From JACMLC01 sp963720235 (lineage in GTDB: Bacteria > Acidobacteriota > Blastocatellia > Pyrinomonadales > Pyrinomonadaceae): DNA of 64,000 bases. The stretch's first letter is position 1. Every line of letters begins with the position of its first letter. A model generated the notes under the pieces. It did no database searches. It was not told the origin of the DNA and worked only from the letters and a program-made list of their open reading frames with translations. The position numbers and the translations under genes are program-made. The stretch spans positions 496,001 through 560,000 of the forward strand of contig OY970389.1 of assembly GCA_963720235.1 (NCBI GenBank), given 5' to 3'. This document shows positions 15,888-25,203 of the stretch, in pieces.

Positions 15888-17129
15888 ATGGCCGAGTTTA
15901 TTTGTCGTTTGGGAACACCGGCGGGCGAAATTGTGACGCGCACGATTGAGGCGAGCGGCGTCAGTGAAGCGCGCAGCAGTCTGGAGCGAGAAGGATTTAA
16001 AGTTTTCGCCGTCACGCCGCCGAAGGCTGCGGGCGCGGCAGCCCTCACCAGAGGCGGAGGCTCTGGCTCGCGGGCGCGCGTCAAGGCCAACGATTTTCTG
16101 CTCTTCAACCAGCAACTCGCAGCGCTCATACGAGCGGGCATTCCAATCTTGCAAGCCATCTCGATGCTCAGAAAACGCGCGGCCTCTTCGCGCCTGCGCG
16201 CAGTCTTAGGCGAAGTGGAAGAGGCGATTCGCGGCGGGGCTGCGCTCTCGACGGCATTCGCGGCGCAGGGCGCGGTTTTCCCGCGCATCTATACGGCTTC
16301 TATCTTAGCGGGCGAGAGGAGCGGCGCGCTCAATGATGTCTTGAGCCGCTACAACGCATACATGCGGCGCAATGTGCAGTTGCGCCGGAAGATTCGCGGC
16401 GCGCTGGCTTATCCGTCGTTCCTGCTGCTCGCATCCTTCGGCATGGTCGCCTTCCTGAGCGTCTATGTCGTGCCGCGCATGTCAGAGTTGTTTCGCGGTC
16501 TCAGTGCAAACAGCGAGTTGCCGACTATCACAGTCATTGTCGTCGGCTTTTCATCTGTCATTGCAGGCAATATCCTCTGGCTTGCGCCGCTGGTGATTGG
16601 CGGCGCGATAGCTTTCTGGTTCTGGTCGCGGACGACGGGCGGGCGATTGACGATTGATAAAACGCTGCTCAAGTTGCCTCTCATCGGAAATCTGCTGATT
16701 CAACTTTCTGTCGCACAGGCGACACGCTCACTCGCAACCCTGCTGGCGGGCGGCATCACGCTCGTAGAATCGTGGGAGATTGCAGCGGAGTCCATCACGA
16801 ACAGAGAGTTGCGGCGGAAGAGTTCGGCTATCTTACCGATGGTGCGCGAGGGCCGCTCGTTTACGGAGAGCCTTGAGGCCGCAGGGTGGATTCCAGACCT
16901 TGCGCTTGATATGATCGGCATCGGCGAGCGTTCGGGCAGCTTGCGCGAAATGCTTGATGAAGTCTCTGCCTTTTATGATGCCGAAAGCGAAGTGCGGCTT
17001 GAGCAGTTGACGACGACGCTGGAGCCTGCAATTCTGGTAGTGATGGGCGGAGTCGTGATTATGATTCTGCTCGCCATTTATCTCCCGATTATTCAATCCA
17101 TCTCGTCCGGCCCGATGAGTGGAGGGTAA
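15888..17129 (+). CDS. gspF: Type II secretion / type IV pilus inner-membrane platform protein (GspF/PilC)
   Basis: 413 residues. A short N-terminal module (MAEFICRLGTPAGEIVTRTI) is followed by two T2SSF domains (about 70-195 and 275-400), each ending in hydrophobic helices. It anchors the assembly ATPase to the membrane. First gene of a set with gspE, gspD, two pseudopilins and a pilM-like gene, all rightward. Confidence 0.93.
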   Translation: MAEFICRLGTPAGEIVTRTIEASGVSEARSSLEREGFKVFAVTPPKAAGAAALTRGGGSGSRARVKANDFLLFNQQLAALIRAGIPILQAISMLRKRAASSRLRAVLGEVEEAIRGGAALSTAFAAQGAVFPRIYTASILAGERSGALNDVLSRYNAYMRRNVQLRRKIRGALAYPSFLLLASFGMVAFLSVYVVPRMSELFRGLSANSELPTITVIVVGFSSVIAGNILWLAPLVIGGAIAFWFWSRTTGGRLTIDKTLLKLPLIGNLLIQLSVAQATRSLATLLAGGITLVESWEIAAESITNRELRRKSSAILPMVREGRSFTESLEAAGWIPDLALDMIGIGERSGSLREMLDEVSAFYDAESEVRLEQLTTTLEPAILVVMGGVVIMILLAIYLPIIQSISSGPMSGG

Positions 17130-17150
17130 ATCCCCCACGACGGAATTTAA

Positions 17151-17252
17151 ACGCAGAGACGCGGAGACGCAGAGAAAACTATGAAGCATATAAAGAGCAT
17201 CTTAGAAATTTCTTGTTTATTTCCTCTCTGTGTCTCCGCGTCTCTGCGGTGA
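17151..17252. repeat. Hairpin of GCAGAGAC/GTCTCTGC units
   Basis: Left arm CGCAGAGACGCGGAGACGCAG and right arm TCTGTGTCTCCGCGTCTCTGCG, about 55 bases apart, between gspF and gspE. Same family at 52004-52105. Confidence 0.75.
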
Positions 17253-17276
17253 AAATCTAATCCCCCACTGATAGCT

Positions 17277-18992
17277 ATGAAAGAAGCAACAGAAGAATTA
17301 ACAGACACTTTTGCGGTCAACGGCGAGACTACACAGCCCATCTCTATAGAAGATGATTTGCTGCCTTTGCCGTCAGACCACGAGCCGCCGGAAGTGCGCG
17401 CGGCGCGCGAGTTGGCGCGTCGGTATCGTTTGCCTTACGTGGACTTGCTGCCGCCCGATGGCGAATCGCCGATTGACTACACGATTCTCGCAGAGATTCC
17501 CGTTGACCTGATGGTGCGCAACCAGTTTGTCCCGCTCAGGCGCGATGGCAAGCGGCTTCATGTAGCGATGGCTGACCCGTCCGACCTTGAGAGATTGGAC
17601 GAACTAGCGAGTGCGCTTCGTGCGCGCATCGTGCCGCATGTCGCGACGGCTGGCGCGATTGATGTTGTATTGCGGAAAGGCGACGCGACACAGCGTGTCT
17701 TGCAAGAGGCGACTTCAAACTTTCGCATCTCTCTGGTCAAAGAGACTGAGCAGGGCGAAGAAGTTTTAGACCTTGATAGGTTGGCGACTGATTCCGACAT
17801 GTCGCCGATTATCAAGCTCGTTGACACGATTATTTATCAGGCGATGGAATCGCGCGCCTCTGACATACACATCGAGACGCGCGACACAGAGGTGCAGGTC
17901 AAGTACAGAATTGACGGCGCGCTCTATGCGAAGGTTGACCCGATTGACCTTGCTTATCATCAGACGCTTATCTCGCGTATCAAGGTCATGTCGGAGTTGG
18001 ATATTGCAGAGCGGCGCGTGCCGCAGGATGGTCGTTTCCGTGTGCGCTACAAAGGGCGCACGGTTGACTTCCGCGTCTCCATCATGCCGACTGTGCATGG
18101 AGAGGATGCTGTCATACGTATTCTCGACAAGGAGCAGATTAACGAAGAGTTCCGCGACCTGCGTCTGGATGTCGTAGGCTTTGCAGAGGACGACGTGCGA
18201 AAGTTTCGTCGCTACATCGCAGAGCCTTACGGGATGGTGCTCGTCACAGGGCCAACCGGTTCCGGTAAGACAACGACGCTCTATGCCGCGCTCAATGAGA
18301 TTAGAAACGAAGAAGACAAAATCATCACGATTGAAGACCCCGTGGAGTATCAGCTTCACGGCATCACGCAGATTCCGGTCAACGAGAAAAAGGGACTCAC
18401 TTTTGCGCGCGGCCTGCGCTCAATCCTGCGCCACGACCCGGACAAAATCATGGTCGGTGAAATCCGCGACACTGAGACGGCGCAGATTGCCATTCAGTCC
18501 GCGCTGACGGGCCACCTGGTTTTCACTACGGTTCACGCTAATAACGTGATTGACGTGATTGGTCGTTTTCTGAACATGGGCGTTGAGCCTTACAATTTTG
18601 TTTCGAGTTTGAACTGTGTGCTGGCACAGCGTCTGATACGCATGCTCTGTCCTGTGTGCAAGCGGGCTTATCGTCCTTCGGATGAAGAGCTGCACGAATC
18701 CGGTCTCAGGCCGGAAGAGCAGAAGGGGCGTATCTTTTATATGAGCGTCGGCTGCGATGCGTGCAACCATACAGGCTATCGCGGGCGAACCGCGATTCAC
18801 GAGTTGCTTGATTTGACGGACAACATACGCGAGATGATTGTCGAGCGTCGGCCCGGCTCTGAAGTCAGGCGCGCGGCTGAGTCCGAAGGCTTGAAGGGAC
18901 TCAGAGAATCCGCGCTCCAAAAAGTTTTCGCTGGCACTTCGACCCTGCACGAAATCAATCGTGTGACGTTTGTTGAAGAGATTAAAGGATAG
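17277..18992 (+). CDS. gspE: Type II secretion / pilus assembly ATPase (GspE/PilB)
   Basis: 571 residues. N-terminal N1E-like domain (about 30-150), then the ATPase with Walker A GPTGSGKTTT near residue 325, an Asp box, Walker B (KIMVGEIRD) and His box (TTVHAN). A zinc module (CPVCKRAY..CDACNHTGY) is near the end. It powers pseudopilus or pilus assembly from the cytoplasm. Confidence 0.95.
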   Translation: MKEATEELTDTFAVNGETTQPISIEDDLLPLPSDHEPPEVRAARELARRYRLPYVDLLPPDGESPIDYTILAEIPVDLMVRNQFVPLRRDGKRLHVAMADPSDLERLDELASALRARIVPHVATAGAIDVVLRKGDATQRVLQEATSNFRISLVKETEQGEEVLDLDRLATDSDMSPIIKLVDTIIYQAMESRASDIHIETRDTEVQVKYRIDGALYAKVDPIDLAYHQTLISRIKVMSELDIAERRVPQDGRFRVRYKGRTVDFRVSIMPTVHGEDAVIRILDKEQINEEFRDLRLDVVGFAEDDVRKFRRYIAEPYGMVLVTGPTGSGKTTTLYAALNEIRNEEDKIITIEDPVEYQLHGITQIPVNEKKGLTFARGLRSILRHDPDKIMVGEIRDTETAQIAIQSALTGHLVFTTVHANNVIDVIGRFLNMGVEPYNFVSSLNCVLAQRLIRMLCPVCKRAYRPSDEELHESGLRPEEQKGRIFYMSVGCDACNHTGYRGRTAIHELLDLTDNIREMIVERRPGSEVRRAAESEGLKGLRESALQKVFAGTSTLHEINRVTFVEEIKG

Positions 18993-19098
18993 TTTTCAGT
19001 TTTTAGTTTTCAGTTTTCAGTTTTTGGCAACAAAACGCAGGCCGTGCTTAACCGAATATTGTTTTAACTGAAAACTGAAAACTAAAAACTGAAAACTG
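18991..19098. repeat. Hairpin of CAGTTTT/AAAACTG units
   Basis: Same family as 2555, 4505 and 36525. Its left end overlaps the gspE stop codon. The remaining bases up to the gspD start carry no recognised element. Confidence 0.8.
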
Positions 19099-19204
19099 CT
19101 TTTTCGGAACTGTGCTCCATACAGAACGTGTAACTGCAAGCAGGCGAACAGTCTGCAAAATCAGTTAATAGTCTAAATTTACGGACATATTGAAAGAGAT
19201 TGAA

Positions 19205-22042
19205 ATGAAATCATCTGTGCACGCGCGCTCCGTTGCCGCGCTATTTGTGACGCTTTGTCTGCTGCTGACGCCGATGACGGCATTTGCCAAGAAGGGCGAG
19301 AAGAACTTTAAGCGCGGCCTGCAATACGAGGCCGCAGAGCAATGGGACAAAGCCGCGCAGGAGTTTGCGCTGGCCGTCGCCGCAGACCCGCAGGACGCGC
19401 AGTATCAACTGCATTATCGTCGCGCGCTCTTCAACGCCTCGCAGATGTTTATGATACAGGGCCGCTCGCTCGCGGAGCAGAAGGATTACATAGGCGGCTA
19501 TAACGCCTTTCGACAGGCATACGGTTATGACCCTGTCAATCAGTTGGCCGTCTCCGAGATGGAGCGGATGCTGCGATTGCAGGAAGAGAAAGAGGGAACG
19601 CGTGACGGAAATGGAAATGGCGCAGATGGCACAGGCGTGCCGAGCGCAAACGGCTCTGGCATGACCGTGTCTCCGACTTCTTATAGTCAGGATGGAGGCG
19701 GCGCGCAACTTCCGACTGGGCGACGCGGCTCTGTGCAGCAAGACCCCACTTCAGTTCCGACAGGCACAGAGCAGTTGCGTGTCATCAACTATAGCGGCGA
19801 CCTCAAAGCTTTCATACGCAGTCTGGCCGAACAGCTTCGGCTCAATGTCGTCTTCGATAGCCAATCGTTTCGCCAGCCGCGCACGGTGGACATCAACCTC
19901 CGCGATGTGACGACGGCACGCGCGCTCGATTATCTCTTTCAACAGGAAAATCTTTTCTTTCAAAAACTGGACAGGCGCACGATTCTCGTCGCAGACCAGA
20001 CGCGCCGCCCGCAGTATCAGCAACTCGTCCTAAGAACTTTCTATCTGGCGAACGCAGACCCGCAGGATGCCTTGAGGCTCATACAGCAGGCCATCCCCGC
20101 GCAGGCCGGACGCCCGCCGACCATCGCTATTCCAGATAAAGCGACCAACAGCTTGACCGTCCGCGACACAGCGGAGAACGTGCAACTGATTGGCGAGTTG
20201 ATTTCGAGCATTGACAAAGACCGCGCAGAGGTCGTGATGGATGTCAACATCTACGAAGTCTCGCGCACAGACCTGATGCGTTTCGGCAACCAGCTCGGCA
20301 CAGACGGTTCGCTTAATAGTCTGGGCGGAACGAGCAGTGGTATTTTCACACTCTTCGGTAATCGCCGCGCCATCACGGATGGCCTGACCTCGTCGCCTGC
20401 TGTCGCGCTTGGCGGCGCGTTGCTGATTCCTGCTTCAAACATCAGCGCGTTCCAGCAGAAGGATAATACAAAGCTTTTGGCCTCGACACAGATACACGCC
20501 TTCACGGGTGAAGAATCTTCCGCGCGCATAGGCCAGCGCGTGCCTGTGCAAACAGCGCAGACATATCCTTTCAGCAATACCACCACCGGAAACAACCAAG
20601 GCACGGGCGGCGTCTTCGGCTCCGGCGGCTTTCCTGTCATCAACTATGAGCCGACGGGTCTGACCTTAAAGTTCACGCCGCAGGTTTTTCCGAACCTTGA
20701 TGTGCAGGTCAAGATGTCCATCGAGTCGAAGGATGTCTTTAATGCCAGCCTGACGCCGACCTTTATCGAGCGCACAATCACAGGCACGGCGCGCATTCAG
20801 AACAATCGCACGATGATGCTCGTCAGCCTCGCGCAGGATAAACAGTCGAATGGGAAGCAGGGCTTGCCGCTTCTTGGTTTGATTCCAATCTTAGGCCGAC
20901 TGTTCTCGACTCCGAAACGCGATAACTCTGAGACGGACATCGTGATTGCAGTCACGCCGCGCGTCCTGCGTGCGCCCGCCGTCACGCCCAACGATTTGAA
21001 GGAGCGTCCGAGCGGAACTTTGCAGACGCCTACGCAAGGCTCTCTCGAAGCGATGATTGAAGAGGCAGAGCGTGAAGAGCAACTCGCATCCGCGCGTCGT
21101 CTCCCGAACAACGCAGTCGTTCAAGTGCCGAGCGAGAAAGAGTTGGCCGCGAGAGATGCGGCAGCTAAAGCGACGCCCGCGAAAGAGACTACTGCGGCGA
21201 AAGATGTGAGCGCTAAGAATGTGAGCACGAGTGAGCCGCCTGCAAGAGATGCGGAAGCAGAGCCGCCAACATACGTGCCTGCGCCGAAAAGCCTGATGCC
21301 GCAGGACACGAATGTCGCTCCGGCGAATGATGGCAATGAAGCTGCGGCGAATGACGCGGCGGTCACAGTGCCGACTGCAAATCTTTCCACAAAGAAACCT
21401 GTAGCGAAGCCAGCCGTCTCGCCTGCGTTGCCGCGTGCGAGCAATGCTGTGTCGAAGTTGCTCAAGAAGACCGGGCCGCAACCTGCGATGCAGTTTACAT
21501 CCGGCGGAAGTTCGAGCGCGCAAGCCATCAATGTGCCGGTCGAAGAGCCGCCACAGCTTGCCTCGCAAGTATCTGTGATGGAGAACGCGCGGAAAGAAAT
21601 AATCAACAAGCCTATCCTTGCGAGTGCGGCTGAGTTGCGTCTTATCCCTGAGCGAAACGAGATGCGCGTTGGCGAGAAACGCAGGCTTGCGATGGTGCTC
21701 AAGACGGACGCGCCGCTCGGCCTCGCGGTCGTCACGCTCCGCTTTGACCCGCGCACGGTTGCCGTGCGTAATGTCTCGACAGGAAACCTGTTTGCGGGTT
21801 TGCAGACAACTCCAACCATCACGCAGAACGTCAATCCGAACGGCCTCTTGCTTGTCTCCATCGCGCCGCAGACAGGCACGCCGATGACAGGCGCGGGCGT
21901 GCTTATCTTTATAGACATCGAAGCGTTGGCTACTGGCGACAGCGTTATCAGCTTTGATAAAGACAACATGCACCTGATTGCTACGGACGGGCGCAATCTC
22001 TCGCTGCAACTCGTGCAGAGCGAGGTTTCCGTCAAACAGTAA
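19205..22042 (+). CDS. gspD: Secretin (GspD/PilQ-like) with C-terminal cohesin-like domain
   Basis: 945 residues from the ATG at 19205, chosen because a signal peptide follows directly (ALFVTLCLLLTPMTAFA) and AAAGAGAT precedes it. Order: TPR-like region (~35-110), Gly/Ser linker, STN domain (~190-255), NolW-type repeats, secretin channel domain (~420-600, with VPVQTAQTYPF and GLTLKFTPQV). A long Ala/Pro/Lys linker follows, then a C-terminal ~140-residue beta domain (RLIPERNEMRVGEKRRLAMV onward) that resembles a cohesin/BACON-type fold. Outer-membrane channel for the pseudopilus system. The C-terminal module is unusual for E. coli-type GspD. Confidence 0.92.
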   Translation: MKSSVHARSVAALFVTLCLLLTPMTAFAKKGEKNFKRGLQYEAAEQWDKAAQEFALAVAADPQDAQYQLHYRRALFNASQMFMIQGRSLAEQKDYIGGYNAFRQAYGYDPVNQLAVSEMERMLRLQEEKEGTRDGNGNGADGTGVPSANGSGMTVSPTSYSQDGGGAQLPTGRRGSVQQDPTSVPTGTEQLRVINYSGDLKAFIRSLAEQLRLNVVFDSQSFRQPRTVDINLRDVTTARALDYLFQQENLFFQKLDRRTILVADQTRRPQYQQLVLRTFYLANADPQDALRLIQQAIPAQAGRPPTIAIPDKATNSLTVRDTAENVQLIGELISSIDKDRAEVVMDVNIYEVSRTDLMRFGNQLGTDGSLNSLGGTSSGIFTLFGNRRAITDGLTSSPAVALGGALLIPASNISAFQQKDNTKLLASTQIHAFTGEESSARIGQRVPVQTAQTYPFSNTTTGNNQGTGGVFGSGGFPVINYEPTGLTLKFTPQVFPNLDVQVKMSIESKDVFNASLTPTFIERTITGTARIQNNRTMMLVSLAQDKQSNGKQGLPLLGLIPILGRLFSTPKRDNSETDIVIAVTPRVLRAPAVTPNDLKERPSGTLQTPTQGSLEAMIEEAEREEQLASARRLPNNAVVQVPSEKELAARDAAAKATPAKETTAAKDVSAKNVSTSEPPARDAEAEPPTYVPAPKSLMPQDTNVAPANDGNEAAANDAAVTVPTANLSTKKPVAKPAVSPALPRASNAVSKLLKKTGPQPAMQFTSGGSSSAQAINVPVEEPPQLASQVSVMENARKEIINKPILASAAELRLIPERNEMRVGEKRRLAMVLKTDAPLGLAVVTLRFDPRTVAVRNVSTGNLFAGLQTTPTITQNVNPNGLLLVSIAPQTGTPMTGAGVLIFIDIEALATGDSVISFDKDNMHLIATDGRNLSLQLVQSEVSVKQ

Positions 22043-22057
22043 AAGAAAGTAGGCAGT

Positions 22058-22864
22058 ATGCAATTAATAGTAGGCAGTGGGCAGTGGGCAGTGGGCAGTG
22101 AAAGACAGGAAAGGCGCGACGCGCTTTTAACTGCCCACTGCCCACTGCCTACTGCTCACTTCATACCGCCTACTGCCCGCTGCCCACTGCCCACTCGTTC
22201 GCGCGGCTTCTCGCTGCTTGAGTTGGTGATTGCGCTGACCGTGCTTTCGATTCTGACAGTCGGCGTCGTGCCTCTGGTCAAAGTCTCCGTCAGGCGACAG
22301 CGCGAGCAGCGTCTGCGCGAAGTCCTGCGCGAGATGCGTCTGGCGATAAAGGAATTTCACAGAGACACGTACGGCATGCAGTGTCAGGGGACTGGCGGCG
22401 GCGGTTTGACAGGAGGCAACCCCGCGACCGTCGGCGGCCCGAATAACAATCCAATCGCGCAGCAGGGAGCAGGAGGCGGAGCAGACCCGCGCAGCCGCGT
22501 TGTCATCAGCGATTGCAAGATTTTTACTGTGGACAATCCAGACCGCTATCCGCCGGATTTGGAAACCTTGGTGAGCGGAGTCAACGTCGTGCCGCGCGGC
22601 GGGCCGGGCAACTTAGGAGGCGGCGCAGGCTTGAGCGGCTCAACCAAGACCGCGACGGAAGTGAACTCGGCAGAGTTGAGCACGAAGAAGAAAGTTTATC
22701 TGCGCGCGATTCCAGTTGACCCGATTACGGGCGAGGCTGATTGGGAATTTCGCTCATGCTATGACGACCCGGACACAGGCTCTTGGGGCAAGGAAAATGT
22801 TTTTGATGTGCGCTCGAAAGCGCAAGGCACCGCGCTCAATGGAGAGAAGTACAGTGATTGGTAG
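22058..22864 (+). CDS. Type II secretion pseudopilin 1 (GspG-like)
   Basis: Prepilin with the N-methylation/cleavage site RG|FSLLELVIALTVLS at about residue 50, then a hydrophobic helix. A Gly/Asn-rich loop follows, and the GspG-like end has PVDPITGEADWEFR and ends EKYSDW. The ATG at 22058 gives a 49-residue leader, far longer than the usual 6-25, and nearly all of it is encoded by the repeat hairpin; a GTG at 22091 is an alternative. Prepilin peptidase would remove this leader, so repeat-encoded sequence does not enter the mature pilin. Confidence 0.85.
   Translation: MQLIVGSGQWAVGSERQERRDALLTAHCPLPTAHFIPPTARCPLPTRSRGFSLLELVIALTVLSILTVGVVPLVKVSVRRQREQRLREVLREMRLAIKEFHRDTYGMQCQGTGGGGLTGGNPATVGGPNNNPIAQQGAGGGADPRSRVVISDCKIFTVDNPDRYPPDLETLVSGVNVVPRGGPGNLGGGAGLSGSTKTATEVNSAELSTKKKVYLRAIPVDPITGEADWEFRSCYDDPDTGSWGKENVFDVRSKAQGTALNGEKYSDW
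22064..22196. repeat. Hairpin of GGGCAGT/ACTGCCC units overlapping a coding start
   Basis: Left arm tandem AGTGGGC units (22073-22100) and right arm tandem CTGCCCACTGCCCACTGCC with further partial copies to 22196. It overlaps the first 46 codons of the first pseudopilin gene in frame. Confidence 0.85.
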
Positions 22865-22871
22865 AAAGCAG

Positions 22872-22960
22872 TTGGCAGTGGGCAGTTGGCAGTTGGCAGA
22901 AAAAGACAGGGAAGGCGCAATGCGTTTTTCTCTGCCCACTGCCCACTGCTCACTGCCCAC
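22872..22960. repeat. Hairpin of GGCAGTT/ACTGCCC units overlapping a coding start
   Basis: Left arm GGCAGTGGGCAGTTGGCAG and right arm CTGCCCACTGCCCACTGCTC. The loop carries AGGGAAGG and the ATG of the second pseudopilin, and the right arm is its leader coding sequence. Confidence 0.85.
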
Positions 22961-23342
22961 TCGTTCTTCGCGCGGCTTTACTTTGCTTGAATTGATGATT
23001 GTGATGTTCATCATCATTATTCTCGCAGCCGTTGCTCTGCCGCAATATCAGCGACATGTTTTGCATGCGCGCGAGACTGTGCTCAAAGACGATCTCTACA
23101 AGATGCGCACGATGATTGACCAGTATGCAGCAGACAAGGGCAAGCTGCCGCAGTCGCTCGAAGACCTTGTCTCGTCTGGCTACATGCGCCAGATTCCGAT
23201 TGACCCGATAACCAACGAAGCAACCTGGAACGCAATCATCGGTGAAGACCCGAACTCAACCGAAGGCGAGCAGGGCGTGATAGATGTCAAGAGTCTCTCG
23301 ACAGACACTTCAAGCGAAGGCACTTCTTACAGCGAATGGTGA
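22920..23342 (+). CDS. Type II secretion pseudopilin 2 (GspG-like)
   Basis: 140 residues from the ATG at 22920, chosen for the AGGGAAGG site just upstream. Leader MRFSLPTAHCSLPTRSSRG is followed by FTLLELMIVMFIIIILAAVA, a classic type IV pilin-like helix. The end matches GspG (IPIDPITNEATWNAI, DVKSLS, YSEW). The leader residues SLPTAHCSLPT come from the repeat arm, as in pseudopilin 1. The two genes look like diverged duplicates. Confidence 0.9.
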   Translation: MRFSLPTAHCSLPTRSSRGFTLLELMIVMFIIIILAAVALPQYQRHVLHARETVLKDDLYKMRTMIDQYAADKGKLPQSLEDLVSSGYMRQIPIDPITNEATWNAIIGEDPNSTEGEQGVIDVKSLSTDTSSEGTSYSEW

Positions 23343-23466
23343 CGGGATTTTTGATTTTTGATTTGCGATTTTTGATTGATGCGCTGCTCGGTCTTGAAAG
23401 ACATGCTGAACAACTCAAGCTTCATCATTCATTAAATCAAAAATCAAAAATCAAAAATCAAAAATT
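23343..23466. repeat. Hairpin of AAAATC/GATTTT units
   Basis: Left arm tandem GATTTTTGATTTTTGATTTGC and right arm AAATCAAAAATCAAAAATC, between pseudopilin 2 and the pilM-like gene. Confidence 0.8.
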
Positions 23467-23471
23467 CTTCC

Positions 23472-24434
23472 ATGAATCCTTTCTCCAAACTTATCAACCC
23501 GCGTTTTCCTATGGCCGCCGTCGGCTTGGAACGCGGCACAGCTTCGGCAGTGCTGCTGCAAAAACAGCGTCAGCAATTTTCCCTGCGTCGCGCGGCGACC
23601 ATCACGCTGCCGGACACGCTGCTGACGCCGAGCTTTGACGAACAGAACATCTCAAACGCGGGCGAGATGGCCGATGCCGTTGCGGAATTAGTGACGAGCG
23701 CGGGCATGCAGCGTCAGCGTCGCTTGTCTGTCGCGCTGCCGGAGGCTGCGGCGCGCTCACTGATTCTGACGCTTGAGAGCGCGACGACTTCGCGCAGCGA
23801 GTTGGAAGAAGTCCTGCGCTGGAAAATAGAACGCGGATTTGGCGTGTCCTTTGACGAGTTGCGCGTCTCGCGCGAACGTCTCACGCCGGATGCAAGCGGG
23901 CGTCCGCGTTATCTAGCCATCGGCATGCGCGTGGAAGTTCTGGCAGAGTATGAAAGCCTCTTTGATTCTCTGGGCTGGCGCGCGGGATTGATACTGCCGA
24001 GACACGCCGGAGAAGAACGCTGGCTCGCGCGCACAGGCGACGGCAGCCGCGCGGATTCTGACTCGCTACTGATTAGCTCTCATACAGAAGGTTTTACAGC
24101 CGTCATGCTGCGCGCGGGGCAGCCGCTTATCATGCGCTCTGTGATGTGCGACGATGAAGACCGCGCAGACGAGCTTTATCGCCTGCTGCTCTTTTACCGC
24201 GACCGCGTGCAGGCCAGCGATGCGGCCCTGCCCGTGCCGCGCAGCATTGAGCGTTATCTGGTCACTGGAACGGGCTTTAGTCTGAACAGCGTCGGCGTAA
24301 TCATTACTGAAACTCTCGGCACAGAGGCGCGCTCGCTCGCCGCGCCTGATGTCGGCCTGCGCCTGCCCACAGCCGACCTCAGCTTTGACGCCATCGCCGC
24401 GCCCGCCGGACTCGCCACTCTCGCTTGGACATGA
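23472..24434 (+). CDS. PilM/GspL-like actin-fold assembly protein
   Basis: 320 residues without signal peptide or membrane helix. The region VALPEAAARSLILTLESATTS is followed by ELEEVLRWKIERGFGV, which matches the PilM pattern of promoting a complex with PilN, and the C-terminal half looks like the second actin-fold lobe. It is the last gene of the set, and no PilN or PilO gene follows. Assignment rests on pattern and context. Confidence 0.7.
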   Translation: MNPFSKLINPRFPMAAVGLERGTASAVLLQKQRQQFSLRRAATITLPDTLLTPSFDEQNISNAGEMADAVAELVTSAGMQRQRRLSVALPEAAARSLILTLESATTSRSELEEVLRWKIERGFGVSFDELRVSRERLTPDASGRPRYLAIGMRVEVLAEYESLFDSLGWRAGLILPRHAGEERWLARTGDGSRADSDSLLISSHTEGFTAVMLRAGQPLIMRSVMCDDEDRADELYRLLLFYRDRVQASDAALPVPRSIERYLVTGTGFSLNSVGVIITETLGTEARSLAAPDVGLRLPTADLSFDAIAAPAGLATLAWT

Positions 24435-24531
24435 AAAAGTCAGGAGTCAAGAGTCAGGAGTCAAGAGTCAAAAGCAGAACAATTCCTGTTTTTTTGACTC
24501 TCGACTCCAGACTCTCGACTCTCGACTCGCT
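24431..24531. repeat. Hairpin of GAGTCAA/TTGACTC units
   Basis: Left arm GTCAGGAGTCAAGAGTCAGG and right arm GACTCTCGACTCCAGACTCTC. It begins at the stop of the pilM-like gene and precedes the sigma factor gene. Confidence 0.8.
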
Positions 24532-24573
24532 TTTGAAACTTTTGCTGTTTCAGGCTCGTAAAACCTGAGCATC

Positions 24574-25185
24574 ATGAGCATGACTTCACACGCAATTTCC
24601 CGGAATAGCTTTAATGGAGTGGCTGATAGCGAGTTGGTGGCGCGCGCTATCGGCGGGCGCGAGGAGCATTTTGAAGAGCTTGTCCGCCGTTATCAGCGAC
24701 CCATCGCGGCCTATGTCTATCGAATGGTCGGAGATTATGACGCGGCCTTAGACCTCACGCAGGAAGTCTTCATCAAAGTCTATGGCTCGCTCGCGCGCTA
24801 TCGCTCCGAGTTCAAATTCTCAACATGGATTTATAAAATCGCGCACAACGCTGCGATTGACCACCTGCGCCGCAATACCTCGCGCGATCAGGCTCTGGTC
24901 TGCGAAGCCAACGGCGAACAATATGATTTGCCCGTCACGAGCGGCAAGCCGACGCCGGAACAGGAGTACGCGGGCAAGGAGCGGCGCGGCGAGATAGAAG
25001 CCATCGTCAGCCAACTCCCGCCCGCATACAAAGAGCTCATCGTCCTGCGCCATTCGCATGATTTAAGTTACGACGAGATAGCAGAAGTGACTGGCCTGCC
25101 CTTAGGCACAGTCAAGAACCGTCTCTTTCGCGCACGCGAGATGATGCGCGAACAGTTTGTGCAAAGAGGTATCACAGGGATTTAA
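24574..25185 (+). CDS. ECF RNA polymerase sigma factor (sigma-E group)
   Basis: 203 residues. Region 2 (FEELVRRYQRPIAAYVYRMV, DLTQEVFIKVY, FSTWIYKIAHN) and region 4 (LPPAYKELIVLRH, LSYDEIAEVTGLPLGTVKNR) are complete. The next gene encodes a zinc-finger anti-sigma factor, the usual arrangement for RpoE-like regulators. Confidence 0.94.
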   Translation: MSMTSHAISRNSFNGVADSELVARAIGGREEHFEELVRRYQRPIAAYVYRMVGDYDAALDLTQEVFIKVYGSLARYRSEFKFSTWIYKIAHNAAIDHLRRNTSRDQALVCEANGEQYDLPVTSGKPTPEQEYAGKERRGEIEAIVSQLPPAYKELIVLRHSHDLSYDEIAEVTGLPLGTVKNRLFRAREMMREQFVQRGITGI

Positions 25186-25203
25186 GTCGAGACTGAAAAA
25201 GTT

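Noticed and set aside
20891..22063. Long minus-strand reading frames over the secretin gene
   Set aside because: Antisense to the linker and cohesin-like region; Arg-rich translation without recognisable domains.
22064..22960. CRISPR array
   Set aside because: Repeat units are about 7 bp, directly adjacent and arranged as inverted arms with no spacers.
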